From the NCBI RefSeq assembly GCF_019219095.1, contig NZ_JAHUWH010000005.1, forward strand, positions 124,001 to 188,000: a stretch of DNA of 64,000 nucleotides, read 5' to 3'. The notes under the pieces were generated by a model, which did not search any database, had not been told where the DNA came from, and saw nothing but the letters and a program-made list of their open reading frames with translations. This DNA comes from Acidovorax sp. sic0104. GTDB lineage: Bacteria; Pseudomonadota; Gammaproteobacteria; Burkholderiales; Burkholderiaceae_C. The position numbers and the translations under genes were made by a program. Position 1 is the stretch's first letter; every line of letters begins with the position of its first letter. Of this stretch, positions 49,743 to 58,626 are shown piece by piece.

Positions 49743-51791
49743 GTGCCGCATCTATTTACACCTCCACCACCGGCATTGCGTCGGTTGGCATTGCTCAATC
49801 GCATTGCATTTGTAGCCGCCTTGGCCGCAAGCATTGTGTGCCTTTACCTCGCGTATGCCTTGGCCCAAAACCTGACTTGGCAGTTTGATGACTATGCAAA
49901 TCTGAAGACGCTTGCGGAAGCGAGCAATGCTGCCGGCGTCATCAACTTTGTATTTGGAGGAACATCAGGCCCTCTTGGTCGCCCCCTGTCCCTTGCGACT
50001 TTCTTGGCAAGCTACGACGATTGGCCCACCAATCCCTGGGGGATGGTGCAACTGACCTTGGTGGTCCATGCCATGAATGGAGCATTGATATTCTTACTGT
50101 TGCGCCGGATGCTAGTCTACCCGCCTGTTGCCAAGGTGGTGGGAGTGCATTCGCAATGGTTAGCGCTCGCAACGGCGATCTTGTGGTTATGGCTTCCCAT
50201 TCATGCGAGCAGTGTCCTAATGCCTGTGCAGCGCATGACACATGTGTCTGCCTTTTTCTCGCTGCTGGCGCTCTACGGCTTTGTCGTCATGCGTCAGCTG
50301 CAAGGTGGAAAGATCCCGGGTTTTCGTGGAATGCTGCTGATCAACCTGTGGTTGGCAACGACGATATTTTTGTCTATTTTGGGCAAGGAGAATGGAGCCA
50401 CGGCACTCACTTTCTCATTCTTGATCGAAATTTTCTGCTTTTATCCAACATGGAAGCGTCAGAAAATAGAAATCTCCAACTTAGTTTGGCGCGCCTGGAT
50501 TTTTTTTGCCGCCAGCGCTGTGGCCGCTGCATTGCTGGTATATGTTTTCTCTTATTGGACCGTACTGGGCCAAGTGTTTGAGTTGTATCGAGGCTATCAA
50601 TGGAACGAGCATATCGCCACACAGTGGGTGATTTCACTGGAATATCTTCGACAAATCATAATACCGCGCTCCGCACTTCTTGGCCCCTTTCACGATAACC
50701 ACAGACTATATGGCTGGACTGACGCACCACCCTACGTAGCCATAGTTGTCTGGGGGGCGTTGCTGTGGTACTCCGCACAAGTTGGTCGTAGCCAGAAATA
50801 TAGCATTGGTATCCGAGGACTGGGATGGGCTGGTTTTGCCGCAATTTTGTGGTTTTTTGCCGGACATCAGCTGGAGTCCACTTTCATACCTTTAGAGCTA
50901 TACTTCGAGCATCGGAATTATTTGGCAAGCCTAGGCTTTTGTTTATTTTTCGTACTGGCATTAAATCATTTTTGGACAGCCGCGTATCGCAAGGTGGTGC
51001 CGTGCACTTTAGCACTGGTTTATGCAGCCTTCATTGTCACTTCACTCGTGCAGCTCACTTCATTGTGGGGTCAACCTTTGCTGGCCAATGATTTGTGGCA
51101 GAAGAACAACCCTCAATCGACCCGTGCCGCACAGGCAGTAGCTCAGAATCTATTTGATTTGGGATATCAGAAGGCAGCGTTTGATTTTTCTGATGAATTT
51201 ATCAGGGAACAGCGCTCACTGGACATGGCCATACTACTGATGCCCGAGCGATGCCAAAATCAAAGCGAAGTAGAGCAGGCGAGGAGTTTTAAGCAGATCC
51301 AGGATTTGGTATCGAAACTCCAGGCACCGGGCGGCATACCTACCGGGCTGGCAAAATTTGGCGGAGCTGTTCGAAATGGCAAGTGCTCGAGACCCAAAGA
51401 GAATGAATACGAAGCGCTTCTGAGAGAAATTCTCGAACGCCCCCAAGTCAATCATTCGCCGAAAGTTCGTCATCATGTCTATTACGAGCTAGCACTGATG
51501 GCGAAGCAACGCAATGACCCAAACGAATATATTGACTATTTAAAGAAGGCCTTCTGGGACTACCCAACCATTTCATTAGCACAACTCGTTTCCGCAATGC
51601 TATTCAAGGAGCAACGCATAGAAGAGGCGATCGCATGGATCGATGAGGTGGTGGACAACGCACCGAACGCTGCATTACATACAGCATGGCGTGATACCTT
51701 GCAAAGCATGCGGCGCGCACTTACCGATATTAAACAGTCGCTGGACGGCCCATCTTTTCCGCCGGACGCGCAGCAGCTTCCCTCACAATGA
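49743..51791 (+). CDS. GT-C-type membrane glycosyltransferase with helical-repeat tail
   Basis: A membrane protein of 682 residues with about ten helices in the first 450 residues and a soluble helical (TPR-like) C-terminal part (about 540-680). The first outside loop has WQFDDYANL, an acidic pair as in GT-C enzymes, and GRPLSLATFL follows, as in TMTC-like mannosyltransferases. It may transfer a lipid-linked sugar to a protein in the periplasm; the pilin just upstream is the obvious candidate. Start GTG 49743, 7 nt after the pilin stop. The codon use is AT-richer than upstream genes. Confidence 0.6.
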   Translation: MPHLFTPPPPALRRLALLNRIAFVAALAASIVCLYLAYALAQNLTWQFDDYANLKTLAEASNAAGVINFVFGGTSGPLGRPLSLATFLASYDDWPTNPWGMVQLTLVVHAMNGALIFLLLRRMLVYPPVAKVVGVHSQWLALATAILWLWLPIHASSVLMPVQRMTHVSAFFSLLALYGFVVMRQLQGGKIPGFRGMLLINLWLATTIFLSILGKENGATALTFSFLIEIFCFYPTWKRQKIEISNLVWRAWIFFAASAVAAALLVYVFSYWTVLGQVFELYRGYQWNEHIATQWVISLEYLRQIIIPRSALLGPFHDNHRLYGWTDAPPYVAIVVWGALLWYSAQVGRSQKYSIGIRGLGWAGFAAILWFFAGHQLESTFIPLELYFEHRNYLASLGFCLFFVLALNHFWTAAYRKVVPCTLALVYAAFIVTSLVQLTSLWGQPLLANDLWQKNNPQSTRAAQAVAQNLFDLGYQKAAFDFSDEFIREQRSLDMAILLMPERCQNQSEVEQARSFKQIQDLVSKLQAPGGIPTGLAKFGGAVRNGKCSRPKENEYEALLREILERPQVNHSPKVRHHVYYELALMAKQRNDPNEYIDYLKKAFWDYPTISLAQLVSAMLFKEQRIEEAIAWIDEVVDNAPNAALHTAWRDTLQSMRRALTDIKQSLDGPSFPPDAQQLPSQ

Positions 51792-52666
51792 TTTCACAAT
51801 CGATGGATATATCAGTTGTTTTGCCTGCGAAGAATGAAGAAGCCGCCATTGGAGCTACTGTCTCAGGCGTGGTGAATTTCATATCCCGAAGTGCCCTTAG
51901 AGGAGAAGTCATTGTTGTCGATGATGGCTCATCTGATGCAACCGCACAAATTGCTCAACAGGCAGGGGCCCGAGTAGTGAAGCACAATTACAGCAAAGGA
52001 AATGGCGCAGCCATAAAGACGGGGGCCCGCGCTGCGACTGGAGAAATCATTGTATTCATGGATGCCGATGGTCAGCACAACCCTGCAGATATACCTCATC
52101 TTTTGGCGGCCATAGCCCAAGGCCATGACTTGGTTGTTGGGGCGCGCCAAAAGGGATCTCAGGCAAGCGTAGGACGCCATGTAGCAAACTCTTTATATAA
52201 CCGCCTAGCTTCCTGGATGACGGGGCATCGCGTAGAGGATTTGACATCCGGTTTTCGGGCTGCGCGAGCTCGCATGTTCCGAGAGTTTTTGTATATGTTA
52301 CCCAATGGGTTTTCATATCCAACAACTTCCACAATGGCCTTCTTTAGATCCGGCTATTCAGTGGCTTACGTCCCAATTCATGCCGCAACTCGTATCGGCA
52401 AGAGTCACATTCGCTTGATACGCGATGGTTTACGGTTTTTTCTCATAATCTTCAAGATTGGCACCCTGTTTTCCCCACTAAAGATATTTGCCCCAGTGGC
52501 TTTTATCATGTTCGCATTCGCATCGAGTTGGTACGGGTGGACATGGTGGCACGAGGGGCGGTTTACCAATATGAGCGCCTTGCTGTATACCGGTAGTGTA
52601 ATGGTTTTTTTGATGGGATTGATTTCCGAACAAATCACCACGCTGATGTATCGAGATCGAGATTAG
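51788..52666 (+). CDS. Glycosyltransferase family 2 (dolichol-phosphate-sugar synthase-like)
   Basis: A protein of 292 residues. The GT-A domain (about 8-230) has ISVVLPAKNEEAAIG, VIVVDDGSSDATA, the DxD in VFMDADGQHNP and an R-S-R-like LTSGFRAARAR. Two C-terminal membrane helices (about 232-285) anchor it. This is the layout of polyprenyl-phosphate mannose/glucose synthases, which would supply the sugar donor for the GT-C protein. ATG 51788 overlaps the upstream stop by 4 nt (ATGA). Confidence 0.85.
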   Translation: MISQSMDISVVLPAKNEEAAIGATVSGVVNFISRSALRGEVIVVDDGSSDATAQIAQQAGARVVKHNYSKGNGAAIKTGARAATGEIIVFMDADGQHNPADIPHLLAAIAQGHDLVVGARQKGSQASVGRHVANSLYNRLASWMTGHRVEDLTSGFRAARARMFREFLYMLPNGFSYPTTSTMAFFRSGYSVAYVPIHAATRIGKSHIRLIRDGLRFFLIIFKIGTLFSPLKIFAPVAFIMFAFASSWYGWTWWHEGRFTNMSALLYTGSVMVFLMGLISEQITTLMYRDRD

Positions 52667-52734
52667 CACGGTGCTGATTCAGCCATGCATTCTGAACATC
52701 TCAGGCAACTGTGACAGTTCGACCCTTGTCTATT

Positions 52735-53712
52735 ATGATTCGAGGGAAAGTTGACGCCGTGACTACACCAATCGTTAGTGTCTGCATATCCACCTACAAT
52801 CATCAACGATATATTTCCAGATGTCTCGAGAGCGTGGTGGCTCAGCTACCACCAGGAAAACTGGAAATATTGGTTGGTGACGATCTTTCGACTGATGAAA
52901 CACGAGGCATCGTTACAACGTTTGCGCAGAACTGGGGTGACATAATAATCCCCATCTTCAATGAAAAAAATCTCGGTCCGAGCGCTAATTTGAGTCAATT
53001 GATTCGACGCGCGCGAGGCCAATTCATCGCCCATCTAGACGGGGACGATTATTGGCTCCCGGGTAAACTGGCTGAGCAGCTTGCCTTTCTCAAAGTAAAT
53101 GCTACCGCTCCCGCAGTGTTGTCCAACGCATTGGTAATTTCGGACGATGGCTCTCCTATCGGTTTCTTTACGAACTATCAAAAAGAAAGGGTTGGCCTGT
53201 CGGACTTGGTAGGCAATGGCAATTTTCTCTGCCATGGCAGTCTTTTATACAGGGCAGAATATAAGACGCGCTTACTTGAAATTCCCATGCCATACATTGA
53301 CTACATGCTTCTTATCCGGCTGGCGGAAATTGGGCCAATGGGCTATCTGCATCACCCGTTTGTGGCATACCGCTGGAACTCCACTACCTCTATGAGGGCT
53401 GCAATGCGCGGCTTGGTTCATGAGAACTTCTGGCACGCCCTGAAATTCGCATTTGGGGCAGGTGTGGATCGGGTTACTCTGCGCAGGGCAGTTTCTCATT
53501 TCTTCGAGCAAGTAACCGTTGCAAACCTAATACAGGGCAAGCTGGGGGCTGTATGGTCATGGGCGCAGCGGCTGCGCAATGAAAGCCCTGTGCCTGTGAT
53601 GGGGGCAGTGCTCTGTGGCGCGATGCGCATGCCGTTGTCATTGTGGCGTTACCTACGCAAACAGTACGGTAGTCGTAAATTTAAGAATACCAGCGTTTTT
53701 TACCGTCGCTGA
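52735..53712 (+). CDS. Glycosyltransferase family 2
   Basis: A protein of about 325 residues. The GT-A fold is marked by PIVSVCISTYNHQRYISRCL, ILVGDDLSTDETR and the DxD in AHLDGDDYWLPGKL. The C-terminal part is variable as in polysaccharide GTs. It transfers a sugar in the cytoplasm; donor and acceptor unknown. Start is uncertain: GTG 52711, ATG 52735 or GTG 52759. Its end overlaps the convergent flippase gene by 13 nt. Confidence 0.8.
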   Translation: MIRGKVDAVTTPIVSVCISTYNHQRYISRCLESVVAQLPPGKLEILVGDDLSTDETRGIVTTFAQNWGDIIIPIFNEKNLGPSANLSQLIRRARGQFIAHLDGDDYWLPGKLAEQLAFLKVNATAPAVLSNALVISDDGSPIGFFTNYQKERVGLSDLVGNGNFLCHGSLLYRAEYKTRLLEIPMPYIDYMLLIRLAEIGPMGYLHHPFVAYRWNSTTSMRAAMRGLVHENFWHALKFAFGAGVDRVTLRRAVSHFFEQVTVANLIQGKLGAVWSWAQRLRNESPVPVMGAVLCGAMRMPLSLWRYLRKQYGSRKFKNTSVFYRR

Positions 53713-54905
53713 TAGCAGGCTACTGCGGCCCACGCTAGCATGCAAACGCTGGCTTCTGTGCCAATGGCCATAGTCACTGCCCCGATACTCCCCCAAAGCG
53801 GTATCAGCCATGCTGCAAGCAGCAACATAAAACCAAGCCCTGCGCACTCAACACCAATGCGCAGCAGTTGTCGTCCCTGTGAAGTAAGAACGCTCGTGCC
53901 GAGCAACCGCAAGCCGTAAAGCGGCATCCACAGCGCCAGCCAGCGCGCCAATTCCGCCGAATGGGAGAATTGGCTGCCAAGTAACGTTGGGATTAACTGG
54001 GCAGTTAACTGCAAGGCGATTCCCCCGACAAACGCCCAGCCAAGAATTGCCACCAGCGAATGCCGTAGTAGTCGCTTACGTTGTCCAGAGGAATCTCGAA
54101 ACAGACGGGGTTGAATCGCACTGATGAAAGCAATGATTGGCATTGCCATAACACTTGCAAATCTGTACGCAGCTGCATAAGTGCCAGCCAAGTCCCCTCC
54201 ACCCATGCGAAGTGCAAGGGTTTTATCAAGTTCCGTGATGGCATTTCCAATGAACCACTGCGCGGAAAATGCGGAACCTGCTCTGGCGTCCTCCATTGAC
54301 CACACAAAGGGGCTGGGCCCTGGCTTCAGCAGGATGAGTACTACGCCAAAGGCTATTGTCGCGCTCAGCAAGCCGGTCAGCGCGTGCAGCATTGCATAGA
54401 CGGAAAAATCGTGACCAGGCACGAAAAACCAGAAACCCAAAGCCGCTACCAATCGCAAGAACGCGTTGATGGTTGGAAGTGCGCTATACCAACCCATTTT
54501 CTCTTGCGCTTGAAAGGCGTGGCTGCAGAGCACGATGAATGGCGCACAAACGACATCCGAGCAAGCGATCGCCAGCACTAGGATCCAACTATGCTGAGGC
54601 GGTGAGAGCAAAAGAAAGGCAGCGACCAATAGACCACTGCTGGACAAGCTCAGCACGAGGGACTGGCGCCAGTATCGACTGAAGCTCTGAGGTTGGCGGG
54701 ACACCCGTTGTAGCAGGAGCATTGCCCCCCCCAACCCAGACAGTCCCGCCAGGGTGGTAGCAAGACTTAACAAACCAGACAACACTCCCAGTCCATGGGG
54801 GCCCAGTGCACGCGCGATGACAACCATCCATGCGGCTTGGCACAGCACACGGGCAGCCTGCCAAGTGGTTCCAATTAGCGTGTTTCGAGCAAGGCGGCCG
54901 CGCAT
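53700..54905 (-). CDS. Polysaccharide flippase (Wzx/MATE-like)
   Basis: A protein of 401 residues with about 12 membrane helices. The start NTLIGTTWQAARVLCQAAWM with ALGPHGLGVLSGLLSLA is typical of O-antigen/teichoic acid flippases. It would move lipid-linked oligosaccharide units across the inner membrane. ATG 54903-54905. It is the last gene of the minus-strand cluster starting at 61120. Confidence 0.85.
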   Translation of the reverse strand: MRGRLARNTLIGTTWQAARVLCQAAWMVVIARALGPHGLGVLSGLLSLATTLAGLSGLGGAMLLLQRVSRQPQSFSRYWRQSLVLSLSSSGLLVAAFLLLSPPQHSWILVLAIACSDVVCAPFIVLCSHAFQAQEKMGWYSALPTINAFLRLVAALGFWFFVPGHDFSVYAMLHALTGLLSATIAFGVVLILLKPGPSPFVWSMEDARAGSAFSAQWFIGNAITELDKTLALRMGGGDLAGTYAAAYRFASVMAMPIIAFISAIQPRLFRDSSGQRKRLLRHSLVAILGWAFVGGIALQLTAQLIPTLLGSQFSHSAELARWLALWMPLYGLRLLGTSVLTSQGRQLLRIGVECAGLGFMLLLAAWLIPLWGSIGAVTMAIGTEASVCMLAWAAVACYQRR

Positions 54906-54912
54906 GCGCAGA

Positions 54913-55728
54913 TCAGGGCTTTACCCAGCACATGAAAGGTTCGCGAAGATTCATTCCATATCGATGGGCATCCATATCCGGCAGCAAGTCGCCGTGAAAT
55001 TGTATTTTCGGTATGAGACCCGCGGACGTAACCAGGCCGAAGATATCGGAGCCGTACAACCGCACGTGGTCTTCCTGCCCATACAACAACAAGCGTGTTT
55101 CGCTCGAACGGATCTGAGGGAGCGACAAGCTGTGCTCCAGCTTTGCGGCAAAAGGGGTTTGAAGAATTGCGTGTCCGCCTGGCTTTAAAACACGCACGAT
55201 TTCTTTAATTGCCGCGATATCATTGGGAACGTGCTCCAAGACATGATTGGCAATGAGCAGGTCAAATTGGGCGTCAGGGAACTGGATCGCTGTAATGTCG
55301 ACACGCGTGATCTCAGGCTCCCCCGGAAATAAATCTCCCTGGATGTATGCAGTCGGCTGAACCGACTGGATATATTTACGCAGATTCCTTTCCGGAGCAA
55401 AATGAAGCACTTGTTTTCCGCGAAGCTCCAGCAAATTGCTTCTCTGCATAAATGCCAATAGGTGACGCTCCCGATCAGTACAGCCACAAAATGGACAACT
55501 AAATCGTCCCAAGTCAGACCCAATAATATCCAATTCGCGCAAAATCGGAGAAATCGATGCAGTACCGATGCGATACGGAAGGAAGCTGGGCACTTCTCGA
55601 CCGCACATATTGCAGACTCCGGGAGCGTAGCGACTCCAAGCATGCGTGTATCTAATGAAGCGTTTTACTGTTTTCAACAAATAGTTTCTTGCGCGCATAT
55701 TATGCAGATATGCTGAAGCTCCACTCAT
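54913..55728 (-). CDS. SAM-dependent methyltransferase with N-terminal Cys-rich region
   Basis: A protein of 271 residues. The N-terminal part has zinc-ribbon-like cysteines (CNMCGREV at about 39-42, CPFCGC about 78-83). The methyltransferase domain shows VLHFAPERNLRKYI, FDLLIANHVLEHVPND and VLKPGGHAILQTPF. It likely methylates a sugar of the surface glycan. Its start overlaps the acyltransferase stop by 4 nt (ATGA). ATG 55726-55728. Confidence 0.8.
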   Translation of the reverse strand: MSGASAYLHNMRARNYLLKTVKRFIRYTHAWSRYAPGVCNMCGREVPSFLPYRIGTASISPILRELDIIGSDLGRFSCPFCGCTDRERHLLAFMQRSNLLELRGKQVLHFAPERNLRKYIQSVQPTAYIQGDLFPGEPEITRVDITAIQFPDAQFDLLIANHVLEHVPNDIAAIKEIVRVLKPGGHAILQTPFAAKLEHSLSLPQIRSSETRLLLYGQEDHVRLYGSDIFGLVTSAGLIPKIQFHGDLLPDMDAHRYGMNLREPFMCWVKP

Positions 55729-56315
55729 TTTAGATTATTCTCTCTAAGCAAAGACTCCTCAAGGTCAAGTAGTCGTTTGGATCTAGTTTTGATTTTTCTG
55801 GCAGGGTGTCCTGCAAAGACACCCCATGCGTCCAGGCTCTTTGTAATGAGTGAAAGGGCACCAACTGATGCGCCCTCCCCAACAATTACCCTGGGAAGAA
55901 TCACAGTTCCGGAGCCAATGATCACGTGACGGCATAGCCTCACCTCACCTCCCGTGACACCAGTGAATTTCCCAGGGACTGTAGGATTGGTGAGATGCTC
56001 CCCGGAATAGTCGTCCGATCGGCTATAAATTTTCACACCTTGTGAAATCCCACTAAAATCGCACAATGTAATGCCATCTCCGGCGGACAATAACGAGTAC
56101 CCTCCAATGTGCACATATGAACCTATTCTCACCCACCCGCCCCCTGGAGCAATGATGGAGGTATACCCGTCTATACGCACATTGCTCCCTATTTCTATAT
56201 TTTCCACACCGATGATTGTGCAATTTTTCGCAATCATCACATTGGTCCCTAGTGATCTGAAACCCGCAGACTGCAGATCGGATTCGGTAAAATATCCAGG
56301 ATCGAATAGGTGCAT
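55725..56315 (-). CDS. Hexapeptide-repeat acyltransferase
   Basis: A protein of 196 residues with a left-handed beta-helix: repeated hexapeptides such as IIGVENIEIGSNVRIDGY and VIIGSGTVILPRVIVGEGA. The ending AGHPARKIKTRSKRLLD is typical of WcaF/WbbJ-like sugar O- or N-acetyltransferases. It would acetylate a sugar, perhaps the amino sugar made by the next gene. ATG 56313-56315, 12 nt after the aminotransferase stop. Confidence 0.85.
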   Translation of the reverse strand: MHLFDPGYFTESDLQSAGFRSLGTNVMIAKNCTIIGVENIEIGSNVRIDGYTSIIAPGGGWVRIGSYVHIGGYSLLSAGDGITLCDFSGISQGVKIYSRSDDYSGEHLTNPTVPGKFTGVTGGEVRLCRHVIIGSGTVILPRVIVGEGASVGALSLITKSLDAWGVFAGHPARKIKTRSKRLLDLEESLLRENNLK

Positions 56316-56327
56316 GGCACAACGCCC

Positions 56328-57491
56328 TTACGTGGACTTACAGCGGCTAACTAGCTCAGAAAGAACCTCCGCCACACAGCGCACATCATCGTCATTCATC
56401 GACATGCCGGTAGGTAAAATTATAACTCGGTCCGCAATATACCTAGTTGCCGGCAGCAATAGCTCCGCATGAGGAAACAAATCCCGATACGGCTTCATAC
56501 GATGAGCGCCTGGCCAAAAGTATTTCCGAGCCAAGATATTTTGCGCATTCAATCCCGACACAACCCTATCGCGAATGCTTGGATCAACCTCAACCACTAC
56601 ATATTGATAATTCGGCTTATTTTCAGCATCAAACCTTACCACCCGAATATCATCATTAGGCGACAGCAGCCTTGTATAGTGCTCATAGTTCCGTTGATTC
56701 TTTGCAATGAAATCCGACAATGAGCGAAGGTTGACCAATCCCATTGCTGCGTTTATCTCAGGCATCTTGCCGTTAGTTCCCGGATGTACAACGTTATCAA
56801 AGCCCGCAAAGCCGAAATTGCGCATCAACCGCATGGTTTCAGCCAGATTATCTTCGTTAGTCAGAACCGCCCCCCCCTCAAAGGTGTTGTAAACCTTGGT
56901 CGCATGAAAGCTGAGCACTTCACAACGTCCGAATCCGCCAATGCTGGTTCCATCTACGCTGCAGGAAAAAGCATGTGCCGAGTCATACATTAACTGAAGG
57001 CCGTTCTCGTCAGCGATCCGCTGTAGAGCTTGTACAGGAGCTGGGCGTCCCCAAAGATGTACCCCAATGATGCCGGTGGTACGGGGCGTGATCATGCGCT
57101 GTACAGCACTTGGATCCAGGTTGTGTGTGGCTGGATCGATGTCCGCAAAGACCGGGGTTATACCTTGCCAGAACAAGGCGTGAGCAGTCGCGACGAAGGT
57201 ATAGGAAGGCACAATCACCTCACCGCTCAGGCCTAAAGCGCGGATGGCAATTTCCAAGGCGATCGTGCCGTTGCTCATGGCCACACAATGTTTTACCCCG
57301 TGCAGGCTGGCAATCTTGCTTTCCAGCTCTTGTACCAGGGGTCCATTGTTAGTTAGCCACCTTCGGCGAAGCAATTGCTGTGCAAGAGCCAAGAATTCAG
57401 CCTCATCACCCACGTTTGGGCGCCCCACATGAAGTGGCTCAGCGAATACCGGCTGCCCGTTTCCAGTCGCTAAATTTGATTTTTTTTGCAT
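56328..57491 (-). CDS. DegT/DnrJ/EryC1/StrS family aminotransferase
   Basis: A PLP enzyme of 387 residues that aminates keto-sugar nucleotides. Motifs seen are NNGPLVQELES, GVKHCVAMSNGTIALEIAIR, VPSYTFVATAHAL, YDSAHAF and the Schiff-base Lys in SFHATKVYNTFEGGA. The product is probably an amino-deoxy sugar that the neighbouring acyltransferase acetylates. ATG 57489-57491. A 169-nt gap with a hairpin lies upstream, so it may have its own promoter. Confidence 0.9.
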   Translation of the reverse strand: MQKKSNLATGNGQPVFAEPLHVGRPNVGDEAEFLALAQQLLRRRWLTNNGPLVQELESKIASLHGVKHCVAMSNGTIALEIAIRALGLSGEVIVPSYTFVATAHALFWQGITPVFADIDPATHNLDPSAVQRMITPRTTGIIGVHLWGRPAPVQALQRIADENGLQLMYDSAHAFSCSVDGTSIGGFGRCEVLSFHATKVYNTFEGGAVLTNEDNLAETMRLMRNFGFAGFDNVVHPGTNGKMPEINAAMGLVNLRSLSDFIAKNQRNYEHYTRLLSPNDDIRVVRFDAENKPNYQYVVVEVDPSIRDRVVSGLNAQNILARKYFWPGAHRMKPYRDLFPHAELLLPATRYIADRVIILPTGMSMNDDDVRCVAEVLSELVSRCKST

Positions 57492-57600
57492 ATTTCTTAC
57501 AAGATCTACGATGACTGGGACTTGGAAAATTTACTCACATGCCATTCGCTCCGCGAAAATTTCCCAAGAACTATAAGAGTGGGCGGACAATCCAACGGAT

Positions 57601-57617
57601 GGCGGTCAAATACCGCC
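57601..57617 (-). promoter_or_regulatory. Small hairpin upstream of aminotransferase gene
   Basis: GGCGGT-CAAAT-ACCGCC, a perfect 6-bp inverted repeat in the AT-rich 169-nt gap between the GT2 gene (stop 57661) and the aminotransferase start (57491). A second weak stem (GCATT...AATGC) sits nearer the GT2 gene. It may end the upstream mRNA or bind a regulator. Confidence 0.35.
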
Positions 57618-57660
57618 AAGACAAAATCTGCAACAATGCATTTTTATTAATGCAGAAATA

Positions 57661-58626
57661 CTAATCGGTCCTCGACTTCAATCCCACCACCACGCCTCGC
57701 CACATATTCGAGAGCTGCTGCACGCGTAATGGACCAGCGACAGTGGTAACTCCGGCGGTTAGAGCCAATTTTGCGATCGCCCAAACCTTCCACACGCTGG
57801 GCACATAGGGACGCTTCATGAGCAGGACGGCGTTACGATACAGGTATTGGTGCCGGATTGGGGAGCGAACCGGCCAGACTCGCCACCCAAAGAGCCAGAT
57901 ACGTGTGCTGGCTTCACCCATACTGTGTTTGAACACAGCATTCGGTATGCCCCAAAGTTTGTAGCCGTGAGCCAAAATGCGAAAGGCCCATTCAGTGTCC
58001 ACGTGATCAATGAATAGATCTTCATCAAGACCACCCAGGTCACGAAAAAGCGCCAAGGACATCAGGGTTCCACTCCCATTGAGATTGGAGCACGGCACCG
58101 GCGTGCTTGAGCACGCACTTGGATAAGCACGCGTCCAACGCAAGCGCGTGCTCTGATGAAATCCATGCGTCAAGCCAGTAACCGGATCCTGCAGAAGCGG
58201 TCCAACGGCCCCAACGGCGTCACCGGAGCTTGACAGCTGCAAGAACGCCGTCATTAACGCCTCAATACTTCCATGCAGAGGCTCGCTGTCTTGATCAAGG
58301 AGAAGCACCAGTTCGGGCTTTTGTTCCAGAGCAGATAGCCATTGTGCTCCTAGATTGATGGCGGCTGCTAACCCCTGATTGGTTTCGCTGCAGATCAAAT
58401 GCACGTTTCGAAATCGCCTGACGAGCATCGCCACCTCTGCGCGCAATTCAGGATGCGAAGCATTGTCGACGATGACCTTGATACTGGGTTCAGGCAAGAC
58501 GTACAGTTGTGCCTCCAACTGCGAGAGCGAAGGATTGAATGTGACAGTGATTGTTGCCAACGTGGACTCAGTCGCGATTGCTCGGTTCATCCCCCCTGCC
58601 GGATCGACCTGCTGCTGCGTTTTCAT
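57661..58626 (-). CDS. Glycosyltransferase family 2 (rhamnosyltransferase-like)
   Basis: A protein of 321 residues. GT-A motifs are TITVTFNPSLSQL, IKVIVDNASHPEL, GLAAAINLGAQWL, the acidic site LLLDQDSEPL and DEDLFIDHVDTEWAFR, the last typical of WbbL/RfbF-like rhamnosyltransferases. It adds a sugar to the lipid-linked chain. ATG 58624-58626 shares ATGA with the GT4 stop. Confidence 0.85.
   Translation of the reverse strand: MKTQQQVDPAGGMNRAIATESTLATITVTFNPSLSQLEAQLYVLPEPSIKVIVDNASHPELRAEVAMLVRRFRNVHLICSETNQGLAAAINLGAQWLSALEQKPELVLLLDQDSEPLHGSIEALMTAFLQLSSSGDAVGAVGPLLQDPVTGLTHGFHQSTRLRWTRAYPSACSSTPVPCSNLNGSGTLMSLALFRDLGGLDEDLFIDHVDTEWAFRILAHGYKLWGIPNAVFKHSMGEASTRIWLFGWRVWPVRSPIRHQYLYRNAVLLMKRPYVPSVWKVWAIAKLALTAGVTTVAGPLRVQQLSNMWRGVVVGLKSRTD

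Noticed and set aside
49743-51791. TfpO/PilO-type pilin glycosyltransferase or WaaL-type ligase
   Set aside because: The O-antigen ligase (Wzy_C) pattern is not seen; the DDY loop, GRPL motif and helical tail fit a GT-C/TMTC-like protein better.
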